Both the position numbers and the translations under genes were made by a program. A stretch of 64,000 bases of DNA from Psilocybe azurescens (taxonomy: Eukaryota > Basidiomycota > Agaricomycetes > Agaricales > Agrocybaceae), in assembly GCA_023853785.1 (NCBI GenBank), contig JAJIRX010000510.1, positions 992,001 to 1,056,000 on the forward strand, in the 5' to 3' direction. The notes beneath the pieces are model-generated. The model did not search any database and was not told the origin of the DNA. It was given only the letters and a program-made list of their open reading frames with translations. Of this stretch, positions 33,583 to 45,288 are shown in pieces (position 1 is the first letter of the stretch; each line of letters starts with the position of its first letter).

Positions 33583-36500
33583 ATGCCTCGTTTAGAAGCA
33601 TCGACATCGACGATACAGCCAACGTCATTCGATTACTCGGATTCAGAGTCACAGATCCAAGGAAAACCGGCTTCAAAGCGCCAGAAGATCAGCTCCGGTA
33701 AGGATCTTATCTGAGACGCGGTATTATCGCGTCATTTACTCATTAGAACCATTGAATCTCGTCCAAGACACTGACAAGATGATCGATGAAAGCGCCGATG
33801 ATACTGCGCCATCTACCTATGACCCGTACAAGAACGCACATTTGAGAGGAAGGAAGCGTTTCAATGCAGATCTAGCTGATATCAGAGAGGCTTGCAGTGC
33901 TGGGCTCGTTCTCAGTGGATTGAGAATCAAAAGTCAGTCTTACAAGTTATCCAAGATGGTGACGCACTCACGAAACCATCAGAGATTCGTCCTGGAGACG
34001 ACGAGGGATCTGTCGAGGTCGTCATTGAGAAAATTTCTTCGGAACACGTTCTTTCAGTCAACCTTCTCATGCCTGGTACGTTCAGCGGCTTTTCAGAATC
34101 GCCCATCTATCTCACTTTTCGGCCAATCAGACACATCGGAATACCCTGGAAGCCACTCTGTTTTCGGTTACTCGCCTGATGCAGATATTTCTGCCAAACT
34201 TCAGAGAATTGTGGACGAGATCGCTGAAGAATCGCCAAAGCCTTTGGGAGAAACTGTGATTGAAATGTTGGCATCTGTGGGGCGAGTCGTTGGATCTGCC
34301 GCTCAGAAAGTTGCACCAAATCAACAAGAAGATAGCAGCGACGACGACGAAGGTCATTCTGGTGACGATTACGACGCCTATGAAGACTATGATGACATTG
34401 GTGCAGCACCGGCTGAGTCCGATTCCGTCTTGGCCAAGTTACAGGAGTATATTTGTTCCCAGTTACCAACTTCTGTACCTGCTGACGTTTTCTCATAGAA
34501 ATTTTGTCGATATAGTGGCCACAGAATTCAGGCCTGGATTTATTCGTCTAGGTGGCAACGATTTCGTCGTCTCTGTCTCTCTTCCTGTGATTACACTGGC
34601 TAATGCTATCCCGCCACGCGCTCTGATGGCGTGGGATCGTCGTCTGCTGTCGTCGTCTCAACATCTTACTCTCCTTATATCCGGATTCCACGGATTATAC
34701 CCTGTCCTAGAGCATGATGCAACCTACACACCACCTGCACAGCGTCTTGGAGTCTCTCTTTCATTCAAGGTTGGTTTGAGTGAAAAGTACAAACCTGGAA
34801 CCGCACAAGTGCAAGAGGTTGTTCGTAAACATGGTTTGATAATTCAGGATGCGGAGGACGAACTTCGCATACAGGCCGAACAGGCAGCCCAGAAAGCTAG
34901 AGCATACGATTTTGACACTGATTATGACGAAGACGAACCTATGCAGGAGATTATAGAAGAAGAGGAACTTGTTGATCCTGGACGATTCGACAGCTTCAGC
35001 TTGAGCAGCTCTCTTGAATCACTGATGGACCAGTCATTCCTCAAACTGGTCCAAATTCGAAGAATGTTTGGTCTCGGATGGGCTGGCGCGGAGCTTCTCA
35101 TCTCCGAAGTAGAGAGGAGTCAACAAAAGGAAGAATTTGTTCTTGCTATGCATGCCAACGTGAGTTCAACAGGAAATCTATTTTTAGAAGCGTACAGTCT
35201 TGATGTATATCTTTAGGCAATTCGTCAAGCTGATCTCGATGAAAGGGAGATCGGAAGGACAACAAGGCTCCCACACGATCCAATAGCTGGTCTTAATCCT
35301 CAAGAACCATTCAACCTCCCACTCACTGCGTTTTGTTATTTGGTTCGACGTCTTGCGGCAAGTTTTAGATTTTTTCCGCAGCGGGCATTATTCAAATATG
35401 AATTACAGCTTTGCCCTAAATATTGCATCGTCTGCCACAACAAGCTAACATTCGACTACGAAGCTCTTAAGCCATACGTCTGTGATTCGAAGCTCTGCTC
35501 GTACCAGTATTACTCTCTTAATCGGGGCCCATCTCTCGAAGTAAGAGGACACCTCTGACTGGCTGCACGATTTTTGGCTAACATAAGCCAGTACGAACTT
35601 CTCCATAATAGTCAAACAGTAGATCTCCTTGTTTCTTTAGCCTACATATCTGCCTCTGAAGGCGTCATGGACGATCCACTTCCCATCGGTCTGGGTCTTC
35701 GGGTCCCACTTCCAGGTCCCACCACAGTGACTCCCGTACCTCAACCAGTTGGCTGGTCTGGCCATCAACCTGCTCCAGTCGTGGTCCCTGAAGTTCCAAA
35801 GATTCTCAATCCTGGCCCAGATGGACTGTGCGATTTCGATGATCTAACCACTTCCCAAGTAAGTACATCCACTCACCCAGGATTAAATTTACTGACTTTC
35901 ATGTTTAAGATGAGACTCTGTATTGCAAAGTTGATCAATACATTACCTTCGGTGATTATTGCTTGTGTGTGTGTGCACTGATACCAGGCTCTACTGAACC
36001 GGTTACGCGGATAGATTGATGACATGAAAAGGCATTTGGAACGGAAAGTCAAGGCGGGGAAATCTAAACCCAAATTGCGAGAAATCGATGCTAATGTGAT
36101 ACCCGCCGCATGGTCGATCCTTCGATGGTATTTAATTTTCGTTTACATTCTTTGACGATATCAGGGTCATACAGTGCGCAGGGTTGTCGCGTCATGCACA
36201 GCACATATCGAGCCTATCGACTCCGGAGAAGAACTCATCAAGAACTTAGGTAAATTTGAGTTGCGTAACTGGCTTGTCTGGGTTTCTGACCATTTCGACA
36301 TTTACCTGCTTAGATCCCAGTTGGCGGCAATTTAGACTTACCGTTGGGGCACCGGATGCAGAAGCAAAATTCAAAGACGCCCTGAGAATGGCTGCCGCGG
36401 AAGATCCCAATGTCCGCCAATATCCAGTGATATACGTACATGTGATGCCCTTTTTCTCTTGGGATTTTCTCTCTAAAATTTTACCGCAAGGCATTTCATG

Positions 36501-38283
36501 GATCACCGCTGAGGAATTGGCATTCGGTAGCTAACTATCACCAATTCTTCTATCTCATATTCTGATTTCGCGTCGCAGATTATCCGACACGGACTATGGT
36601 ATAGAACTATTGCTCACGGAAGAGCGTTTGGAGATGGTATGCTCACATGTACCCCCATACCACTCGAAGTACAAACTAAAAATACCGACACTTTTAGGTG
36701 TTTATCTGGCTAAAGATGCAAACACCTCTATGAGCTCCTATGCTCAGGCAGCGCGGACCTCATGGCAAAAAGTATGTCGGGCCCGACTAATTGCGTCGCC
36801 GTCACCGAAGTCGTCAATCAACCCTCAAAATTCGTTAGTTCGAACCCCCATTATGTTGTTAAGGACACACACTGGATCATGTGGTGTGTATTCATTGTTC
36901 TTCGCAACGTAATGAACTCTCCTGACATATTAATGTTCTTCTGCATTGAACACTCAGTCGTTATCTTCTGGTGAGAGGCACCGGCGATTACGAGACCCCA
37001 AAGGGTAATGAAGCCAAAGGGAAGAAGGCACACTGTGATATCCCTTTCGTAAAGCACGATCCGAGTCACAAAACCACTGTGAGTGGGAAGGTGATTGAAA
37101 TTCCGGACCCGTCCTACAAGGTCGAAAGCCTTCTCGAAGCTCGCAAGGCCGATTATGTGCACGAAGACCCCGATGTGGAGGATATGGTAATATTCGAGCT
37201 CGATCCTAACAAGGCAAAGAAATCTTCCGAACTAAATCACTATGATCTTGACGACGAAGATGATTATCTGGTACCTGTTGCTTCATCCTCTAAGCCTAAA
37301 GTCCCACATCAGCGTCGGATAGACGATTGGAAGCATGACGCTGAGTATGTGGCCGTGACATTGGAGAACCTATTACTTCCTCCGTTCGAATCGTCGCCTT
37401 CAGCGAGTATAGCTATTCAAAAGGAACTCAAGTCAATGCTAAAAGAGCAGGAAATGTGTCCGAGCCTCAGAGACTTGGGCTGGTATATGCCTCCAGAACT
37501 TATCGGTGACAATTTGTACCAATGGATTGTCGAAATACACTCCCTTGACCCGGTGCTCCCTATCGCAAAAGATATGAAACAACAGTTCGTTTTCTCTCCG
37601 CCCGCCTCGCAGTAAGAGTGAGTCACTGATTAGGATCACCGTACCCACAGAAACATCAATTCGATTATATTCGAAATCCGTTTTCCGCCAACGTTCCCTA
37701 ATTCACCGCCTTTCTTCAGAATTATTACTCCTCGATTCTTACCTTTTATTCAAGGAGGCGGTGGACATGTAACTGGAGGTGAGAGATTGTGGTGTATGAT
37801 TGTTTCAGTTGACTCATGCCTGTTCAAGGGGGTTCCATCTGTATGGATCTTTTGACAAGCGATGGTAAGGCTCTGTCGAATTTGGCTTCGGGAAAGCTAT
37901 TCACAACACACTCTACCCCCTTATAGGATGGCTTCCCAGCTACAGGTATCACATTCTGAACTGCTTATGAAAAGAAAAACACTGCTAACTCGGTGACCTA
38001 GTATTTCCGCTGTCTTGATGCAAATTCGGCTTGCGCTCTCCAATCTCGAACCGAAGCCGGCTAGGTTAGCAAGTGATTGGAAAAGGTACTTCTTGCTCAT
38101 TTTTGCCCGTGACATGAAGGTCTCACGGTATTATACAGACCGTACGGCGTACAGGAGTCCCTGGTTGGATATAAAAGGGCAGCGGCCACTCACAACTGGA
38201 CTGTTGGTTTTTTCTTTCTGCTTAATGACTTAAAAACAGCTGAAGTCACCTTTCATAGCTTCCTCCCGGCCTGGATCGTCTAG
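33583..38283 (+). CDS. PARP catalytic domain fused to a UBE2Q-like ubiquitin-conjugating domain
   Basis: A single fungal protein carrying an ADP-ribosyltransferase fold followed by a UBC fold; the class is known in filamentous fungi but its function is unclear. ATG 33583 opens MPRLEASTSTIQ. A long N-terminal region with acidic stretches (QQEDSSDDDEGHSGDDYDAY) follows, with CPKYCIVCHNKL and VCDSKLCSYQYYSLNRGPS (zinc-knuckle-like). The PARP part has FHGSPLRNWHS, IIRHGLW, HGRAFGDGVYLAKDANTSM and HYVVKDTHWIMCRYLLV. The UBC part has FEIRFPPTFPNSPPFFRI, PRFLPFIQGGGGHVTGGGS and ICMDLLTSDGWLPSYSIS, where the Cys is the expected thioester site. About 15 introns. One shift is needed at the A-run 36767-36771 (one A missing between SWQK and SMSGPTNC). 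The last residues are uncertain: the stop used is TAG 38281-38283. About 1,050 residues. Confidence 0.9.
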
Positions 38284-38712
38284 TTCGTTGATGTCTTCGA
38301 AATCGTTACTAAACCTCAAATTTTGTACAACTAGAATTTTTGGCCACATTGCCAAACACATTGTATATGTAGTAAACTAAATGAAATTGGACTTTCGCTC
38401 GATTTATCTTGCTAATCATCACAGTAGGGTACTATCGTGTGGCCGTGTTTGATTCTAGTAGACTTACGATGTGAAGATGAAGACCCGATGAGTTTTTTGT
38501 CAATTTGGTTGTGTCAACAACCAAAAATGTTCCCCGAACGGAGAAGACGGCCCGCAATCCAAATCGGGGTGCGTCGGTGAGCTTCAACTTCAGGAGCATC
38601 GATGATCTACTGATTCGTATTCTAAACATCTATATCTGCCGATTATCCTATTCACCATCCATCTGAGTTCAAGTTGACAATTCAATGGTTCGCTGTTCCA
38701 AAATTCAAGAGT
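38284..38712. other. Intergenic, nothing recognised
   Basis: Short spacer between the PARP-UBC gene and the ankyrin gene. It includes the possible alternative 3' end of the former. No other feature is seen. Confidence 0.4.
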
Positions 38713-39260
38713 ATGCAAGCTCACGCCGAACAGACAGACATCACTCCGAAACCAGATGTCAATTCGTTGCCTCAAGAAACCATAGATTTTGCTCGACGAA
38801 TATTCGATGCTGCTCGTGGAGGTGACTCAACGTTGGTTCTGGCTGCAGTCGATGCTGGCCTTCCTGCGAATCTCACCAACGACAAGGGTCGGATTTGCAC
38901 TATACAAATATGGGAATAACATGTTGACGAAGTTCTCTAGGCAACACGCTCTTGATGCTGGCTGCATATGCCGGGCATACCGAACTCGCAAAAGGATTGT
39001 TAGAGAGAGGTGGAGACCCAAATAGAACGAATGATCTTGGACAGTCCATTGTGGCAGGAGCGGTCTTCAAAGGCCATGATGAGATCGTACACGCCCTGAT
39101 TGCAAAAGGTGCCGACCCGAGGCAGGGTACACCAAACGCGATACAAGCTGCTCACATGTTTCGACGTACGGAGCTGATGGAGTTGTTAGGAGCTCGGGAT
39201 GAAGATTTGATATCTGCCCCAACACCTCCCCCTGCTGCTGGCTCTGCACCGGAATCATAG
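38713..39260 (+). CDS. Small ankyrin-repeat protein
   Basis: Ankyrin repeats are protein-binding scaffolds; the specific partner here cannot be told. ATG 38713 reads MQAHAEQTDITPKPDVNSLP, then IFDAARGGDSTLVLAAVDAG. A GT-AG intron of 53 nt follows LTNDKG. The second exon gives NTLLMLAAYAGHTELAKGLL, then RGGDPNRTNDLGQSIVAGAV, IVHALIAKGADP and NAIQAAHMFRRTELMELLG. That makes about three to four repeats with the expected TxLxxAA and GADPN signatures. The C-terminus is Pro/Ala-rich, ending APES, TAG 39258-39260. About 164 residues. The layout (short N-terminus, about three repeats) matches a small ankyrin protein common in fungal genomes. Frame and splice are clean. Confidence 0.88.
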
Positions 39261-40333
39261 AGACGTTTCGCTTGATAAAGCGCGTAAGATGTTTGGTAAG
39301 ACCCGTCTTCAAATTGGGCCGTGGTGTTAACAGATTTCATATCTTATTCATCTGCAGATGACAGTGCACCCTTCTAAGTAAAATTTCTCGATCCTAAATA
39401 CAAAGGACGCTTTTCATTTTTGCAGCGGATACGGCACAATCCCGCGTGTTCCGTTTTCCTCTACACAAAGAGATAGCAGTGCAAGTGACACGGCAAAACG
39501 TGATTTCTGCACTTGCAAAGTAAGGGAAATTAAAACCCTCTTAAGATAAATCTTGTACGTTATCTCTCTCTAGATGTCACCGTCTTCGGCGATGAGGTGA
39601 CGAAAGACAGCGGTCTGTCGATCGACATCTTACGGCGCCTCGGAAAACTCCATTTGTTATCATCTCATAGCATGCCACAGGCATAAGCATTTGTCAAGGT
39701 CGGCAAGCTACTTGTGGCTAACTATACGCGTTGTAGCCCTGTCACTTTGTTCTCACAGCACGTGGCTACTGGCATGGTCTGTCAGTAATAAGCAACCTCC
39801 GTCTCTACTTAGGAAGTCTGTATAGGGATTCGGCCTTGGTACTGACTCGAAGATCAAGGTTAAGACAGCGGAAACCTCGTAACCGCTTGTGCGCTCACGT
39901 CAGGCCACAAAATTCCACAAGATAAATTCGACTTTGCTGATGACAAAATCATACTACCAAGCAGATTCAATAAGAGTCGACCATGACATTTACCATTAAA
40001 TTAAAAGCCTCCATTGCAACAAACTACGCACTGTTGACTGTGCCACTGCGATCCACACGGTTTGTCAATCAGTTTCTCCGCGGGTGGATGAGCGGACTTC
40101 TTTCGACGGAAAAAGACAAATTACGACTGAAGTCACAGCGCGACAGCGGCGATGGTACTGCTTTAACAGTTTCTTATGAAGTACTCTGATAGTTTTATCA
40201 TTGAGAGTGTATGGATTCTTCTCGCGTTCGCTTCTCTTCACACTGAACGTTTTGTAGTACGTCTTTGTTCCTCCCGAGCGTCAATCCATGTCGTCTCACA
40301 TCATTGACCTGACAAACTTCCTAGATCATTGGT
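39261..40333. other. Intergenic, nothing recognised
   Basis: About 1.1 kb between the ankyrin and the multi-pass membrane protein genes. A plus-strand frame at 39983-40189 has no recognisable features. No repeats or RNA genes seen. Confidence 0.45.
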
Positions 40334-41996
40334 ATGGCACCTCCTTCCTCGACAGATCTTTCACTGGATGAGTTTTGGCATAATCAATCTTTTACCGGTA
40401 TTTCTCCATCTTCTTCTTCGCTGCACACATCAAGTTGAATGCTCGATAGGTATACTCGCTCTGAATGCATCTGTTGTGTTTGGTATCGTTCTTTGGGATT
40501 TGTACGTGACTATTTGGTCTGAAAATGGTCTTATAAGCCACAGCTGATTGACATCTTAGTATTCAACTGTTACCAGAAGAGAGAAGTCTGTATGAGGTCA
40601 GACGTAGAAGGGAATGGCGTTCACCGGGACCTTGGACGTGAGCTCACAATTCTTATCTTTGAGAAACTTGCTATTGATCATTAAATATTGCCTAGGTTCG
40701 TGGTGCTCCGATACTCTGCCTTGATCTCGACGCTAGCTGGGGTCATCTACTCAGTGTTCCGAATCAGTCACTGTCAATTAGTGGTCTCTTTTAGCCAAGG
40801 AGCAAGCGCTATCACTGTTGCTGCCATGGGAATCATATTCTGTTCCCGAGTGGGATCTTTGTGGAATTATCAGCGAATACCACTTTTCATGGCGTTCGCA
40901 CCATGCATTCTGATGATTGCAGCATGGGTATGGGTACCGCCATCCATCATTTGATGACAGAACGAAAAAACTCATTCTTTGTGTTGCATAGATTTCTGTT
41001 GCAGTGCAGTTCAACGCAACGGCAGGACCGGCGCTACCATTTGGAGGCAATTGTCAATTTGGACGCTTAGCAGATTGGACGCCGGTCAGCTATGCCGCGT
41101 CTGCTGCGTTCAATTGCGTCATTTTTGGTCTGTTTATAACCCGCGTTACGACCAAGAGCACAGTGATAGCAACAAACACTGGATTTACTCTCATTAATAG
41201 AGCTTGCATTCTGTATCTTCTATGCGGCACCGTGGCGAGCATCGTCGTTCTCACTATCTACTCGATCAACTGGCCTGACGAGCTTGTCAAACGCGCGGCG
41301 ATGCCGTACTCTGTCCTGTTCATGACGACGATGGGATCCCGCGTCTTCTTGAACTTGCAGCTTCACAATCACACTCTTACCCGAGTAGCCGAGTCTAACC
41401 ACTTCACGGCGCCTAACTGGTCTCGGCGGAGCTCAGAGAAGGCGCTGATAGCTCAGGTGACCACATCCTCATCTCGTGCATACGACACTCCTTTCAATCC
41501 GCCCCTGGCTATGCTTTCCGCGCCTAGCAGGGCCGGCGATGTCCGCTCTCTCAACTCCCAGTCCGATGCGTTTACCACCAGGACGGCTCTGACTGTCCCA
41601 GAGACTCCAGCAACTGTGACAAGCTTCGGCGGGTCCACGAACTACACAGAGTCATCTTACGGAAGACCATTAACCGCGGAGTCAGCATCGCGGTCAATAT
41701 CAGGGCTCCCCAGGAGCCATTTCAGGGGCGGAGGAGGAGGGAGTCTGAAATCGTTCTCGTCGGCATCGACGCGTCAGACGGATGCCACCTCGCCGAGGTC
41801 GCCGAGAAGCGCGCGCACGGGGAGTGTCAGGTCTTACGCCACTGCGTCGACTAGTGGGCAGACAGTTCCAAGATCTCCGAGAAGAGTCAAAGTCCCAAGA
41901 TATTCAGCAGAAATTACGACGATGCAGGCAGCGGCGACGCGACCTACTACGACATTGCCAACGGAGAACTTGAAGTCCACATGGCATGGCGTTTGA
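40334..41996 (+). CDS. Seven-helix-type membrane protein with long Ser/Thr-rich tail
   Basis: ATG 40334 reads MAPPSSTDLSLDEFWHNQSF. After several introns (about 54-66 nt) the helices are: GILALNASVVFGIVLWDFI; FVVLRYSALISTLAGVIYS; ASAITVAAMGIIFCSRVGS; PLFMAFAPCILMIAAWISVA; VSYAASAAFNCVIFGLFITR; INRACILYLLCGTVASIVVL; and AAMPYSVLFMTTMGSRVFLN. A cytosolic tail of about 190 residues rich in Ser, Thr, Arg and Pro follows (PRSPRSARTGSVRSYATAST), ending STWHGV, TGA 41994-41996. Helix number and the RYxxL motif after the second loop resemble the DUF6533-type seven-helix proteins abundant in Agaricomycetes, whose function is unknown. Sequence gives no ligand or G-protein motif. Frame is intact. Confidence 0.8.
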
Positions 41997-42552
41997 AGTT
42001 GGTTTGGACTTGTCATTTCTTTCATTCTAATGGAGCGTACAGCCGTTGGGAGTTCCCCTTTCACCTTCAAAATTTGAGGTTGTAGGACTCGCAATTAACT
42101 TATCTTATTATTCGGTCTTCTGTATGCTTTATTTCTCGTTCGGAGTCATGCTTCGTATTACCCTTACTTATCCACCCTTTATCCGACCCGGCGACTCTTC
42201 TCCATCTGTACGAATCAGCAGGCGGATTCTAACTCATTCAATTACGCAGTACATACCAGATGAATTTGTATGTATGTTATGCCATTACCTACGAGCTCTA
42301 ACGTTATCGACGTCCAATTGATGAATCTCTTTCAAGTTTTAACCAGAATATGTGCATACTAACATTGAAGCTGTTTGCCCCACATGTGTAGAGTGTAGAT
42401 TTGAATCGAAGGATAAGTAGATTTATCTACGCATATCGGGACTCGCAGATACGGCGGCACTGACCAGTCCTTTCCGAACACCGCCGTATGTTATTGAGCA
42501 CATGAACATAGACTAAGTTTATCCAGGCACTGGACACTCGCAAGCCATAAAT
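41997..42552. other. Convergent intergenic region
   Basis: 3' flanks of the seven-helix gene (plus) and the F-box gene (minus). No further features recognised. Confidence 0.4.
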
Positions 42553-44459
42553 CTACGAGTGGCTCAAAATATGTACTTTCTTGCCTACAATGAGCGTACG
42601 GACTTTCGGACAAGCGTCGGTCAGCACTTTGATCAGCCACTCTACAGTCCTCTCGTCCATCCTCTGCTGCTGCCGAGGGTTGGCTTCCATCTGGCACGTA
42701 AACTCAAGACACTCGAGGTTTGGAAACAGAAGATTGATCCAAACGCACAATGACGGCTGCCCCTGCGCATGAATCGAGCTCGGTGCGTTTATGCGATAGA
42801 GGAACAAATGCGTGATATGCACAAATGCGATTAGAGGGACCGAGTTGTTGTTATTATTGCTGTTCTGCATCAGGGTGTCGATGTCGGCTTCGGAGAGGGT
42901 CTCCCAAACGACGCGGCGGAACTCCTGCCTTGTGTTAATCGCGTTTATATACTGACTCACAGGCCCAAAGTCCGTGAACTCCATCTGCGCATCCAGAGCA
43001 AATACAATGGGTTGCGCTCGCATTTGCGTGCTCATCCTCTGCAACAAGGCGTTGATTACAAGACTCGATTTGATATAGCTTGGAGGGTGGATAAGTCGGC
43101 TGCATGGGTAGACCGCCAAGTTCTTGAGGTGAGGCAGGACCAAGGACGTGCCGTCTTTGGTCAACCCGGGCTGACAGTCTAGCAAGAGGGACACCAACTC
43201 CACAGGGGCGTGCAATGTGTCCAAATGGAGGAATCCAGGAATACCTGCTGCTGGTGACGATAGAAAGGGCGCTCTCAGTTTATACGGCTTCGATTCGTGC
43301 AGCCTGGAGCGGAAAGAGCGATCCAAGATTAGACATCGCAGATTTGGCAAGTGGCTGAGGAACAGAAGAAGGTTGTCCACGTCGAGCTCGGGGCAGTTTT
43401 TGAAGAAGGAGAGCTCCGTTAATTTGTTGGCGACTGCATCCGCTATGAATGGTAAAATTGTCGCCCACATGTCTTTGGAGAATGTGATATGAGCAAAGGA
43501 TAACGATGTAAGCTGGGTATGAGTGCGAAGGAGTGATAGAGTCCAGTTGATGAAAGGGGGAAGAAGTAAAGTCGGGGAGTGGACGGCGAGGTGCGTAATG
43601 CAATTGAACCCTTGACCAAGAGAAGCTAGGATAGGAGAGTCCACCTTCTCAAGTGGCGTATTGTCCCATTTATCTTCATACAGCGGTCGTTCAAACTCCC
43701 ATTGAAGCTGGAGCTCTCCAGGAGCCTGCCCATCTCGCCGCAGCACATTCTGCGAGACGAAGGACCACGCACGTTTCAATCGATTGGAAGACCGAAAATG
43801 AAATGGGGGTGTAATGGTAGGATCATATTGGACCGTTAACGACTTGCATCCGCGCAGGACGAGCAGGTTGAGCAGATACCCGAACGAGTTGGCCCACCTT
43901 CTTATTTCAAAAATGGGGATGTGGTTCATTGACCGTGCGCGGGTGATGAAATATGGATCCCACATGAGATATATCTCGGCGATACCGACGTGCTTTAGTC
44001 GTTGCACGAACCTCGAAACGCGATTGACGGCATCAGGGAGGTGGTATGCGTCCTGTGTAGTATTCCGAAAGCTCTTGCTATCTGGATCTTGGAAGAAGCA
44101 CCTGAAATGGTCGACTGTGAAGAGTGAAGTCAGACTAGTTAAGCCAGACAGAGCGTCCGGCTGATGGGGGTATAATTTGGATTCCATTCTGTCACGAAGA
44201 CCGACATCTCGTTTTCTGGATCAATAATTCCGTGGTTGGCCAAAAACAAAGGCATAGCAATGGAATGAAAGCGTCGCGAAAGAAAAGATGCGTTGAAAAC
44301 ATCTTTGGAGGTAAGAATAGCGTCTATAGAGAGTATGTGCATTACCAGCTCATTGGGAAGATCTAGAATGGTAGTTGATCTGTGGTTGTGATCATGAGTA
44401 GTAACGGCACGTCGATTTTGCGCAGAAGTTGAAGTCTCTTGGGACTGAAAATCACCCAT
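42553..44459 (-). CDS. F-box protein with LRR-like repeats
   Basis: Likely an SCF ubiquitin-ligase adaptor. ATG 44459 gives a 35-residue polar leader, then the F-box: TTILDLPNELVMHILSI, KDVFNASFLSRRFHSIAMPL. The following segment is typical of agaricomycete F-box proteins (GIIDPENEMSVF, then LSGLTSLTSLFTVDHFRCFF). A long intronless region carries leucine-rich strands (LNLLVLRGCKSLTVQYDP, LTSLSFAHITF, LTELSFFKNCPELDVDNLL, LRCLILDR, LECLEFTCQM, VRTLIVGKKVHIL), ending SHS at 42553. The frame breaks at the G-run 44166-44170: NPNYTP must join HQPDALSGL, which needs one more base in that run. With that base the protein is about 635 residues, otherwise it stops after the F-box at about 106. The break sits in a homopolymer like several others in this window. 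Confidence 0.82.
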
Positions 44460-45009
44460 GCCTGCTAGTGATATATCTATTCCAGAGTGCTTTTGTTAAT
44501 CGGCCATTGGCTGAAAATCAGAAATCCAGAACATACCAATGCAACTATGGTTCAAGTGGAGGGTAGTAAGCAAGTAGTAAGTAAGGGGTTGAGGTTGAGT
44601 GCCGCCGTGAAGTCGAGGTGTGAAATAGTGAGGTATGAATCAGCAATGCTTTCTTTCTCTGTTTTCGGTTATGTTACTATTAGGTATCATAATCGCAGCA
44701 CTGGTTCCAGGTCCAAGTTTGAATGGTTGCAGCCAAGGTCTCACTAGTTGCTCACTAGTTAAGCGTTAAGAGAAGTTCCTAGAGTGCCTCGTCAGTGGTG
44801 GCACGCAATATTAGGAGGTATGGACTCTGGAGGTACTTTCAAGATGTGAGAACCGACGAAGATACGAGTCTGCAAGTCTTTTAAGACCCTTGAGATGGCT
44901 GGAGATGAGAACAAGAGGAGAACTGGATGAGAACGAACGGAAAGGTTAGCCCTGGCGGTTACTCACTACCCGTCCACGTGATAAATGCAACTTGCGGAGA
45001 ATCCGTTAT
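44460..45009. other. Intergenic, tRNA upstream region
   Basis: No gene recognised between the F-box gene start and the tRNA. A 10-base direct repeat (ctcactagtt twice, about 44740-44760) is the only visible feature. Confidence 0.4.
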
Positions 45010-45116
45010 CCTTCGATAGCTCAGTTGGAAGAGCGTGGGACTGTAATGGTTCTACCTGGTAATCGCTCGATTACCGTGTTATCCCGAGGCCATCGGTTCG
45101 ATCCCGATTCGAAGGA
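45010..45116 (+). tRNA. tRNA-Tyr(GTA) with a 34-nt intron
   Basis: The cloverleaf is complete. Acceptor stem CCTTCGA (45010-45016) pairs with TCGAAGG (45109-45115), discriminator A. The D-arm is GCTC/GAGC, the anticodon stem TGGGA/TCCCG, and the loop CTGTAA holds anticodon GTA at 45043-45045. The T-arm is ATCGG-TTCGATC-CCGAT. A canonical nuclear intron lies after position 37 (45047-45080) and contains an 8-bp perfect hairpin GGTAATCG/CGATTACC. Mature length is 73 nt before CCA. A T-run at 45120-45123 can serve as Pol III terminator. tRNA-Tyr introns are general in fungi. Confidence 0.96.
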
Positions 45117-45288
45117 GCCTTTTGCCATCCCGAAGGCCAAACAATGCAAATCCGCCAATAAATTCGACTGAACTTATTCACTGAGCACGCTGACTCTTAC
45201 AAGACCGACGAACGACATTTTGATTCAACCGAAGCAACGCATTGCAGTAGTACATGTGTAAGTATTAGATGAATATGCGTACTTTGCT

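Noticed and set aside
33260..33676. Minus-strand open frame of 138 codons
   Set aside because: It overlaps the first exon of the PARP-UBC gene, has no family features or introns, and its residues look random.
33935..33995. Apparent frameshift in exon 2 of the PARP-UBC gene (LRIKSQ... versus SVLQVIQDGD)
   Set aside because: A 50-nt intron (gtcagtc...ccatcag, with a CTCAC branch-like site) joins GLRIK to KIRPGDDEGSV in frame, so no shift is needed.
42581..42772. Plus-strand frames inside the 3' end of the F-box gene
   Set aside because: Antisense to leucine-rich coding sequence; no independent support.
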